In this document: positions 11,128 through 23,100 of the stretch, piece after piece
Position numbering within the stretch: position 1 is the first letter of the stretch
Layout: the number at the start of each line of letters is the position of its first letter
DNA from: Gorsachius magnificus
Taxonomy: Eukaryota > Chordata > Aves > Pelecaniformes > Ardeidae
DNA length: 64,000 bases
Direction: 5' to 3'
Assembly (NCBI GenBank): GCA_034008185.1
Contig: CM067089.1
Location: 22,540,213-22,604,212, forward strand
Program-made: the position numbers and the translations under genes
The notes under the pieces: generated by a model
Databases searched by the model: none
Told to the model about the DNA's origin: nothing
The model's input: the letters and a program-made list of their open reading frames with translations, nothing else

Positions 11128-14100
11128 GTACTGTATATCCACTCCTTGGGCTACGGTCTTACTGTGGGCTGGTGCAACCCATTACGCTGCTCTGTAATGG
11201 ACAGCTTTGCATGCCTTGGAATTAGTCCCCAGTTCCCTTTTCTGTCACCTTAGGTCTCGTCCCCCTGTCCTCAGTGTCTCTGTTTCATGAGCTCAGTTCC
11301 CTAAGGCCCTGAAATAGCTTGCTAACATGCAGTGCCCAGTGCTGTCTAGGCTGCAATGTCACTTATTGACAGATAGTCTCGTTAATATAGCTGCTTGTCT
11401 TGTGTGCTGTGAGGCACGTTCACACTCTTCCCACCTTTTGTTCTGGTGAGATTTAGGCATGGCAAGGAGCGTAAGGTCATTGTAATGAATCAATTAACTC
11501 CGCAGCCTGGATGCAGTCTAATGACAATTCTGGTGCATGTCCTGCAAGTGACTCTGAAGAGCTTGGGTCACGGGTTTCTGTCTGAAAAACATTTCTTAAT
11601 ATAGCATCCCCTCAGATGGAAGTTTCTTCCTTTGTTTCTATTTACAATGGGGCTGTGCTGCTTAAGGGAAGAGACTGATAGAGTTGAAACTAATTTTATA
11701 AATCTAGGTTTAATCAGTTTATAAATCTAGCTGATAAATCTGGAGTTTTTTCAGCTTAATGCATGTATCTGTGCTGGTGCAAGCTGTAACGGAAGCCACC
11801 TGCCCAGTTCCTCCATGACTGGAAGATGCTCCTGAAAACCATTCAGGACTGTGAAAATGACAGATGATGATTTATGTGTTCCTTGCATTGACAAAAAAAT
11901 CCCTAGAAAGGGACTTAACAAAGTAAGCGTTTTTATGTTGTGAACCTGCATGTTGTGATGCCTTTTCTCTTAGGTGCAGACAACAGTTTATATTATTATG
12001 AAATGTAAACTAGATGGTGAAGTGAAAACTGAAGTTGAATTCTCTCCAGAGAATGCGTCGTCTGTGCGTGTGCTGGCTGAGATGGAGAATGAGTACACAA
12101 TCTCTGTGGAGGCTCCAAGTAAGCTGGGCTGAGATTTTCTCCCCTCCTCTCTCCATTGCTTCCTTTCTTTCTCAGCCTGCCTGTCCTGAAAAGTGCCGGA
12201 GGGATAAGGGTAAAGGTTGCAACACACAAAAACTTGAAGCCAGGAAATCTTGAACTTACATTCTCATCTGTGATACTTGAGTGATGAGGAACTGAGCTAG
12301 ACTGCTGCTCAAGGGCTCTGTTTTTCCCTCAGCAGCAGCAGGGTTGCAATGTGTAAACACCTTACTGGGAGTTCTGAGAGCAGATTGGAGCTTGTAAAGC
12401 ACTTTGAACTTAACTACGTGTTGTAACCACAACCACATTAGCATTGGCAGGGCACCAAGAGAAGGTGAGTGCCAGTAAATAATTGCATGACTATACCAGC
12501 ATGTGCTTAATGTGTGATGATCTCTCTGTGATCAGAACTGAAACTATTTATCTTGGCTTGCCTTTTAATTTAGATATGTTCTGTCACTCTAGATATTTAC
12601 ATTTACAAAGCTGTAGGTTGTGTAAACTTTAGGCTCACTAAACTTTAGGGGCAAGATTTTGGAGCCTTACAGATTGATAGTAGTTTCCCAGCATGCTTTT
12701 ATTTAATCTACTTTGGTCTGTCATCTTGAAGAGTCATTGTGCCAGCTCAGAGAAAAGAGACTAATAGTCATTATAGAAACTCCTGTAAAGTCAGTGAGGT
12801 GGATTGATTTAAAGAAGGTGACCTCACTCACATAAAAATGTTCAATGTAATCTGTCTTAAATCAAGATTTATAATTTAAACATGGACCTGGAAACTAACT
12901 TGCACTTTGAATTATAAACATGACCTTCACATTGATGGACTGTACAACTGTGTAAGCTCTGCAGTTTCTAACAGTAAAAGAAATATATTTTTAATTCCTT
13001 TTGTGCATGACTGTAACTATTTCATCATTTCCTGAGTTGTTAACAGCCAAGCATATATACAGGGAAAGATTAATTTCAGTGGGCTTCAAAATATTTGTGT
13101 TTCAAAGAGGAAGTTCAGACCTATGAATGCACACTGGACAAAACATAAGGAAGCCCCTAAGGTGCAGGTAGGAGATAAATCCTGTGCATGGGTAAAGATG
13201 GAATTCTTTTAAGTTGATTTCATTCAGAGGCTAGTGAGGCTGACAGGGGTTGCAAAATCCCTAGTGACTTTTCTGGTTTCTCTCCCCTTCTTCCTCAGCT
13301 CTCATATTTTATGACATGGTTTAGAGACTGCTCCAGAGAAAGCCAGGGTTGGAGAGGTGTGAGGCTTTCTGGTTTGAGGTGGTGTACCATTAACATTAGT
13401 GGTCCAGACTACTGTTAGCAGAGGACCTAGTGGGTCACAGGTGATATGCATTGACATAGCTATGAAGAAGGTAGTTCCAAAGTACTTTCCTACCTAGTGT
13501 TCAGACCAACATGATCTTTTTTTCATGACTCTTCATGGATTCAATACAACAGAAACTGTTTTGGTATCCCGCCGGCAGTATCTCCAGACTCCTCCTGTCC
13601 TCAGGGTATTTGATGCAGACTCCTTCCCATTGTTTGTTCTTAACAGTGATTTCTTCTCTTTCTTTTCAAAGATTTAACCTCTGGGACAGTGCCTATGCAG
13701 ATATATTCGGGGGACTTGATGGTGGGAGAAACAAGCGTCACCTATCATACCGACATGGAGGAAATCAGCAGTCTGTTGGCGAATGCAGCCAACCCGGTAC
13801 AGTTCATGTGCCAGGTAATGACTCTAGCAAACAGCTTCTTCCAGATCTTTCAGAGGCTAGACGAGTGTGCATAAACAAAAGTGCTTGCCATGAAGTAGCT
13901 CTTATGAAATGAAGAAATGCAAGGTTATTTAGGGATTTTCACATAATGGTAAAATCCCCTTTTAGCAAAAGCATGGGTGCTTTTTCTGTCTCTGGAACAA
14001 ATAGCTGGCTAAGGTGACTCAGGCTGTTCAATTAACAAAAAATAATGCAGTGAATCAACACTCACATCTAGAGCTTGATGACTTGAGAAGATTGGGATGA

Positions 14101-17100
14101 CAGAACTTGATATAACAAAGTACCACAAAGAAATAAATTGTTTGGAAATTTGTACCTAAGGGTTCTTGGAAAATATGTGAAAAGGTAGCAAAGATTCATA
14201 CTAGCTGAATGAAATAGTGTAGCATGAAATGATTTGTTTATTCTTAGCACTTATTTCTTTAAAGCCACTCCTCAGTTCTCATATTATATTTTGCACAGTT
14301 GGGGTACCTGAACCCTATTAGCGGGGTAAAGCTTGCACAAGCAGGTTCTCCAGATGTGTTGTCTTTGCCTCCTGCCTGCATGTCCCTGATCAGCCATGTA
14401 GTGGGAGCCTACAGAGTAGTGTTGTTAGTCACCAGCATACCTAGTGCAGAGAAGACTGTCTTTCCCTTTCTTTTCAGTTCAAGTTGTGGAGCAGTTGGTA
14501 TTGGGCTGTGCCTCTACTTGGGGAATAGGCATGCTTCCCAGTCTTTGGCTAAGAACCAGTCCAAAAGCCAAACCCAGAGTGTACACCAGAGCAATTCAAA
14601 ACGGACTAGCTTATACTTAGAGCAGGAGTGATGCTTCACTGGAACAGTTTCAGAAGTAAGGTTATACCTGTCAAAGAAGAAGGAAGTAACAGTTTTCTGT
14701 GCCTCCAGTTGCATGAGTGACTTTCTCATTGTATTCTGTCTTGTTGTTGAGGGTACGGTTCTCATTTGCTCAGCTAAATTATACTCTCTTTCTGGACCAG
14801 GAATCTATGTTCTTTGCTTGACCTGAACATTGCTACCTTCAATGTTTATGCCTACTGTTTTCTGATGTGTGCTAAATAAAGAAACACCTTATAAATCTCA
14901 CCTTAACTGAATCTCCAGACTCCACCAAACAAAATCACTTTCCATTTATCTCTAGGCCTTTAAAATCGTGCCATACAGCATAGAAGCACTGGACAAACTG
15001 TTGACTGAATCACTCAAGAAGAACATTCCTGCCAGTGGCTTACACCTATTTGGAATCAACCAGCTGGAAGAAGAAGATATGACAACAAGTAAGTAGAAAG
15101 ACTTTTGTTTTCTTTTTAAAGTTTTTCAACTTTTAAATCTGTATCAGTTGTTTTACCTTGGAGTGCCTTAACACTGCAGTGTGTGGTACCTGCACAGTCT
15201 GTCTCAAAAATCTTGGATCTCAGCCAGGAAGCTAAATTTCTGATGATGCCTGTAGAAGGGGGATTGCTATTTGGGTCGGGTGATGCTTTTTTAATTACAT
15301 GCATCAGTCTCACTTCCTTGTACTGCGACAGGTGCAGCTATGCAGACAGCTTCAGACACAACCAGAGTGAAAAGATGATGCTCCCCAAAACATCTCTCAT
15401 GTTTTCTCCTTTGTTCTTATCCCAGTCCCTTGTAGCATTTCTCCCCAGCCCAGTCCTTTTCCCCCAACCCCATGACTCTGCTCTAAGGGCACTCAGCAGT
15501 TGGATTTGTGCGGCCCCATGACATGGTTGCCTTACAGCAGCCGGATCCTACTGCAGTGAAGATCTAGGAGGTCCTTGCAGACCTGTGATCCTACATACAT
15601 TAAGCTATTATAGTGCCAGATTCCCCACTAAAGGTCATAGGACTTAAGCTGGAGATGCGCTAGATACCTCAGTTGATTTGTGCAGAGTTAGCTCCATTTT
15701 GAAACTATAGATACTTTTCAGGGCTTTCACAGCTGCTTTGGTCTGTGTGTTTGCTAGGAATTTTGTTTCTCACCTACTTGCTCTGTTGCTGCTAAAGAGA
15801 AACTTAGATTCTAACAGGCTCCTGTTCTCACAGATCAGAGGGATGAGGAGTTGCCAACACTGCTTCACTTTTCTGCAAGATACGGGCTGAAGAACCTCAC
15901 TGCCTTGCTGCTTACCTGCCCTGGAGCACTGCAGGCCTACAGTGTAGCCAACAAATATGGCCACTATCCAAATACCATAGCAGAAAAACACGGCTTTAAG
16001 GACCTCCGCCAATTCATTGATGAATATGTGGTAAGAGGAAGCAGCAGTCCTTTGGCATTGTCCCATAGCCAGTGTGGGCCAGTGGCACCAAGCTTGGCCC
16101 TTAGTGTTTTGGGGGCAGGAGTGACGGGGTAATAAAGGGTGCAGTGCGGTGTGGTAGGGTGTAGAAGACAGATATCCAGCCATGCTGAAAGCTTCCAGAC
16201 TGGAGGGTTGGGTGCATCTCTGGAGCTGGGGAAGTTCTTGGGCTTTTGCACAGAGCAAATAAGATGGAAGCAGAGACTGCCATGCTGGATTTCCTTATCA
16301 TCCACCCTTCTAATGAAGTTTCTGCAGGAATGTGGTTGGTGCCTGGTGCACTCTTCTAACCTCTGATCTTGGGAAAACAAAAGTCCTTTCATCCCACTGA
16401 AGGGAGTAATATGGGAATAGGATATGTTTGGGAAGGTACGGTCTGAAGTGCTCTCTGATTAGTCACGAGCACAGTCCAGATTGCTTATTAGCTCATTCAC
16501 AGCTGATGTGTGTAGTCTGCCTGCTCCACTTGAAATCCATTTCTTCCTGTGTTAGGGTAGCTGTCTGTTCCCTACTTGTTCTTTCTGTGAGCCCAATTCA
16601 GTTCTCTTTGAGCTAATCCTGTCCCCAGAAAACAGCACTCTGACTTTTCCAGATTATGACATGGACCTAACTCCAGCTGCACCAGGCAGTTGTTTCTGTG
16701 GGGTCCTTTGGAGTGCATAGGGTTTATCCTTTCTTTTCAATTTGAGTTGTTTCCAGCCTGCATGCTTCAAAATAACAAGCAGCTCCTTGATTCAGATCAT
16801 GTGAATTCTTGAGCAGATTTTATTTGCCTTTGCTTTCAGTTGAAAAGTTGTGTGTGTGTAGTCGTCCCTAACAGTTGTCTGGATGGTGGGTGATAGATTT
16901 GCCAGCCTTAGTGTGGTTTTGCCGGCCAGTTACAGTACTGTTTAAGCCCTATTTATGGGGCATGGGTGGTTCTTAGACTTGGGGCTTGCTTCTTGACATA
17001 AGCATGTATTTAGTGTTATACAATGGAGATAAATAAAGGTCATTCCCTGTTCTGAGATGAGGAGGGCTGCAGAAACTGTAAATTGTGTGATTAAAATCCT

Positions 17101-20100
17101 TGCACTGGGACAAGTGAGAGATGCTTAGGGAGTACTTGCAACCTCTTAACTGCAGTATTGTGTTCCTCCTGTGTCCTCCTCTGCACCGGCACAGTGACAG
17201 AGCTGTGTTAAGAGTAGGTCCTGCCTACTGACCATCAAGCTGTCTGTGCAGCTTAGTACCAGAGCACATGAATCATCTGCACCAGTGTGTCCACTGCTGG
17301 GTAATGACTAGAAACACTACTAGTATGGATATCTGAAAATCCAAGTAAACCTCTTTACTCACATAATTTTCTCTCTGGCAAAAGTTCCTCTGCACCTCCC
17401 TAAAGCATTGCCTGAGCTACCGGCCTGACCCATTTTGACTGTGGAGGGGAAGCATGTGTAGGCAGTTCTGACACACATGCCCTGTGGATTGAAGGCCCAT
17501 GAGGTGGCGGTTGTGGATGGAGGAATACCTTGTAGTACTGCAACTGTACAAAGATGGTTGTGCTTGTCACATGCTTGGAACTTGGGGAGGAGGCTGGGAT
17601 GAAGCTTTACATTTTGCTCCCTTGCATGGTTTGGTGAAGACCTGCACTGCCCTCCCCCTCCTCTCCCTACCACGTTGCAAATATGTGAGAACGGGTTCTG
17701 CTGTCCTGTGAATCGAAAGTTGCCTATATTACATGAACAGCTACCTTCTGTGAGGTTTCCTGTTAATCTCACAGAAAAGGGTCTGTGTACTCCCACTCTG
17801 GGTGTTACGTGCCGCTGCTAATGCCAAGAAACTGAAACTGAATCTACACCAAAGCTAAAACTTTGCTTTCATGTAAAAGCTCCGCGTGTAGCAAGCTTTC
17901 CCCCTTATGGTCAGCTACGCTTACCCCAAAATAGCCTTTGACAAGCATTTGTATTTTTAGAATGAGCTTTGCTTATGTTCTAGGAGTTTGCAGACATCGA
18001 GTAGGACAGGAAATTGAGGGGGTAAGAAGCTGTAATGGCTATTCAGCATGTGTCAGCACCAACCAGTCTGACCTTCATTGCCTATCGTTACAACATAGAT
18101 CTTGAAGGCTGGGCCCAGACAGCTGTAGAGGAGCTTTAATTCCTTCAAGAAGCCTTAGTCTTTGGGAATGGGCTGCTTTTAGAAGGTTTTTTTTTTGTCG
18201 GTGATGAGAGAGTGAGATATCTTTTACTTGCTTTGATGATCCAGATTCTTTATTTAAGAGAGACTTGAACATTTTTTTTTTTTCCTTGCCCCCCTTCCTC
18301 TCCAGGAAACTGCAGATATGCTGAAGAGTCACATTAAGGAAGAGCTGATGCAAGGCGAGGAGGATGAGTCTGTTTATGAGTCCATGGCTCATCTGTCCAC
18401 TGATCTGTTAATGAAATGTTCCTTGAATCCTGGCTCCGATGAAGAACTTTATGAATCTATGGCTGGATTTGTCCCCGGTGCCCCAGAAGATCTTTGTATG
18501 TATATTTGTAGAATCACAGAATCGTAGGATGGTTTGGGCTGTAAGGTACCTCTAAACGTCATCTAGTCTAACCCTCCTGCCATAAGCAGAGACATCTTCA
18601 ACTAGATCAGGTTGCTCAGAGCTCCTGTTCAAGAGGCCTAAGCTGATCTGTCTCTCTCATGCATAGTAGCACCTCAGTTGAGTTTCAGGGTAAGGGCTGG
18701 TTATAACTTTTCTGCTCTCACCACAAGGAAACCATGCTCCAGTTCTGATGTTGGCTGGCTGATAAAATTGCTCTAAACCTTTCTTTGATTGCCAGTGTAC
18801 AAGATCCAGAGCTGTTTCCTCAGTGCTGTGAGGACTCCCTGAACCCTGAGCAAGTGAATTAACCATGTGGAAGAGACCAGGTTTTCTACCATGTCCTGCT
18901 TCCTCCCTGGATCTCAGGAGGGAGTAGGGACGCTCAAACTTACAGACACTGGTGAAAAAGAACACTATGTAAGATATGATTTTACTGACAATGGGAAACT
19001 GAAAAACGAGAGCTGAGCTTCTACCTCAACATCTTGAGAACAAAAGAAAGTGAACATTTAGAAATATGTGTACTGAAAAGATTATAGTTGAAAAATCATT
19101 ATTCTAATCCAGTTGGTTTATTGCTAAAAATATAGAGCTAATTCTGATAAGTATGCAGATGTTTAACTTTTTCACCATTCCATTAATATTCAGTGAGCCT
19201 GATTGCAAATATCAAGTTAAGTACCTATGTTAAACAGTTGTAAATTTTCTGTTCTTACTTATCTGCCTGTGTGGTCTGGCTTCCTCCCACTGATATTTTA
19301 TGATTCCCATGATGAGCAGAGAATGTAGCTTATTCTATTAAGTACCTGCATAAGGACTTCTAGGGTTTCTGCCGTTTTAAGTGTGCTGCCTCAGGGAAAA
19401 AGCTTTCTTGCTGAAACCCATTTGTTATAGAGTATATCTGTCCTGGGCTTGTTTTCTCCTCTTTTAGATTAAATGATGTTATAAACTGTATTTTTGTTGA
19501 TTATGGAGTCCAGAACTTTGTCAGTTCTCTGCCTGAAATCATAAATCCTTCTCTGTGAAGATTTGTTTGGCCACTGCAGGGATAGTTTTGCTACCAAAAC
19601 CAGGATTATTCTGCCTTCAGGTGGAGATAAGCAGTAAGGCCGGTTGGACTCCTAAGGAACAAAGCTGCTGTTGTTCATAGTAATGGGGATGAGAGTTTCT
19701 AGATGTTTGGAGGCTCTGCCTGCAATCAGTGCACCTCTGAATGGTGTTGATAGACTAAGTCTGTGGAGGGGGAAAAAACATGCTTAAAAACACTGAGCAC
19801 AACTTGTCATCTTCCACCCCTGAAATGTCTAGATCTCCCAGAAACTATGCAGGGGATATTTCTTTTTTTCGTGGATGCAGACCAAGCTCCCTGTAATTTA
19901 CTACTTTTGAACTGGACTTCGCAAAGCCTCTCTGAAAATATTCTCTTGTTGGTTCAGATTTAGGTCAGAATTGCTTCCTGCCAAGAAAACCATTTGCCAG
20001 CCCTGCAGATTGTTGGTGGAAGAACTAATTGTTTTAAGGTGCTTGTTTCTGCTTCCCTGCTGAAGATTGCCACTTCCCTCAGTCTGCTGTCTCAGCTGTT

Positions 20101-23100
20101 GTGTGCCTGTCCCCTTGTCCATTTCTGTCAAACAAGACACATTAAGTTAAACAGTTCAGGTACAAAGGTTTTCCTGCCCTCACTTACTCTGATTGACAGA
20201 TCTCAGGAGGGAGTTTGGCTGGTGTTTTGGATGAATACATGAAACAGAACCTGCTTGGCTGACAAGCATGAAGATGGAGAGCTAGGAAAGGTTGCCATGG
20301 GATGGGAAAGGTTATGTATTTGAAGCCTAAGCCAGGCTGCTTTCCTTAAGCCTCCTCAGTAGCAAAGGCCCATCTGGTATATGTCCTTCAGGGGAAGTGT
20401 CTGCAAGCACAGCCACATCAGCAGGGTGGTAGAGGTCTCTGGGGTCGGCACCAGGAAGTTCTCCTGGTGTGCAAATGTGCTGCAGGCTCTGTGGGGCTAG
20501 TAGTACTAGAAAGGTAAAAACCCAAGCTGTCCCTAAAGTAGATACTTAGGATTCCTTTACTGAAAAGCAGAGCTGAATGAGTTTGCGTTTTAAAATGTTT
20601 TCCTCATTGGTGAGATGCTATATATGGCTTCTCTGTGGTAAGTCATTAAGGAATGTGTCTTCCCTGCTTCTTCTGGAGTTCTCCTAGTGTATTGCTCCTG
20701 CACAGAAATGTCTGTTACCTTGCACTCAGGAGTCTTTTACTGAAAATCTGTTTTTCTTATGTAGTCTGTTAGTCTTTGCCTGAAGAATATTTACAGCTCA
20801 TCTGAATAGTGCTTAAAATCTACCTGTATTGTAATGGATAAGGTTAAATTGGCACAGTGCTTGACACAGATTGGTTCTCTCAAAGTGAAGGTTTTTCAAT
20901 ATTATTTAGAATACCAGCACACAGGCAAACGCTCACTGAAATTAGTGGGAGTGCTGGCTGGTTTAGAACTGCCATCACAAATAAAGGCTTCAAGCTTTTG
21001 TGGTGACTTAAAGGTGTGTGAGGATGAAAAACTCCCTAGGAAATAATAATCAACTTCTACTGAGGTCCTTTCTGCAGGTCAGAGTAGCCCTTAGGTGAGT
21101 AGTTATGGCTGTGGTGTAGAGGACAATACCTGGGCTGTTTTAAGTGTAACCATACTATGGCAGCATGCCCATTTATTGTGATCAAGATGTGCTTCCACCA
21201 CAGTTTTTCAGAGACTGATCAAAGGAAGGTTAGATAACACAGGGTCAGTGTGTCTGGCAGGAACTGGTTTGAGAATAAGGTAACACAGGACTGGAGCCAT
21301 TGTAACGAGTTAAAAGTAGTAGTAAATACTTGAATACTGGAGTGTTCTGTTAGTTCTTGTATTCTTCATCCCACTTCTGATTTTTCAATGCATTTTTATG
21401 TGTTGTTTTTTTCTCTCTGCTTTTGGTCCTGGGGAAACATTTACAGAGAAAATGCAGAAGCTGTGCAAGGGCACAATTTTGCTTAAACTGACACTGCATG
21501 AGAGTTGCACACACCTGTGTTGGGTTGCTAGTTGTCCTTTTAAGTTTTGAGATAAATGATGGAATTAAAAACATGGGAAAGGTTTTGTTCATCAGCAGAA
21601 CACTGCCTCCCCTTCTGCTGGAAGGGAGCGTTCTTTTCCAGGTAGGTCTTCATGCTGTGAGCAGTGTAGATCATGAAGTACTCCTAACCAAATCAGTGGG
21701 AACTTACTAGCTCCTGCTGTTACCTTGTTTGCTGTTCTTTTAATAATGAGATTGAATTGCCTTATTTAATTTCTTAATCTAATTGTTCCCGCTTCAGAAG
21801 AGCACTTCCCTCTTATCACACTTTTTAAATACCTGTAAAGTCAAACATAATTCTCCAGAATATGCTCCAGGTTGGTGCAGGCTGCAGGTAAATGTCATTT
21901 AGCTGAGTCACACAGTGTAACAAATAGTGGCTGAATAGCAAAAAGGGAAAGGTATCTCCATTTTACTGGTCTGGTAGCATGAACTACAGCATCAGGTAAA
22001 GTGTGTTGCTGCTTCTGCTTCCCTTTCACTAGTACCTCCTGCTGATTTTTGCAAAACAGAGTATTTTGAGTAGGCTGGAGTTGTGCGCAGGAGGGACTTT
22101 GAGACCAAGGACTTGTGAAAGTGCTGAAAACCTGTTTGATTTGCGTGAAGATTAAACTGCCGGGGGGAGGGGGAGAGCGCATGTCTGTGTCTCTGTGTTT
22201 GTGTGGGTGCATGTGTTGGGGAAAGAGGCTGTATTTCCTCTGTCCAGGGTCAGACAGCGGCAGCGACCAAGGACGGGTGGAAACAAGTCCAGACTCTTAG
22301 CACTGTTTCCATAGCTATGAACTATGCAGAGGCTCAGACCCTGGACAGTGTGAGTCTCATGCAGAGATTTAACCCTTTGTCCTAGAGGGTTTCATCTGAC
22401 TGAAATCTATTGTCCTGTAATTTGCAGACCTCCCAACACCTAAAGAGGAGGTCTTAGTTCACCTATAAACAGGTTGTGATGCCCTTATTCTACTCTCTTG
22501 CATATCCTCTCTCTCCTCCGCCATTTTTATTCTCTTGAGACCATGCTTTCAACACTGTCCTCATTGGGTTTTATTTTTTCCTTAGTTAATGCAAGAAGTA
22601 GAAGCCTCCTTGTCATCCTTGAGCAAACGGAGAGAATTGTGCACAAAAACATAACTGCTTATAAAGTTCTAGGTTGTGATTTATGCCAACACAGTGAAGC
22701 CTTTGTCTTGCATAACAAAGGACTGGTCTCTATAAAGAGGTAGCTTGCTTCATATGCAGGAATACCTGGCATCTAGTGTTTGCAAATGTTTAAAGGGGGA
22801 AGGGTGTTAATGCTTTCTAAAGGGTGCCCACATATGGATATTTTAGCTGTTGTGACGGGCTTGTAGGTCATAATTTGTCTTCTGTATGCCTGTCCATTCG
22901 CAGGTTGGTTGAGCTCCTTTCTGAAGCCTTAAACCCTGAGAGGGAGACTGAAACTCTTTGAATAAATATCTTGTAGCTACTAAATTCTGACATCTAGGAA
23001 CTACTTAACCCTCTTCCCACTAACCCTTTGGACCAACTTTCCCCAATAGCTGTAGGAAAATCTGGGGACCTTTCCAAAGTTTGTGTGTGCCACCTTCTTG

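Noticed and set aside
15770..16392. Minus-strand frames of 142-162 codons
   Set aside because: They are shadows of the strongly conserved ankyrin-like exon of PIK3AP1 on the + strand.
22161..22225. G-rich then TG-rich stretch as a possible G-quadruplex or Z-DNA site
   Set aside because: Only two long G runs are close together and the TG stretch is interrupted, so neither structure is convincingly supported.
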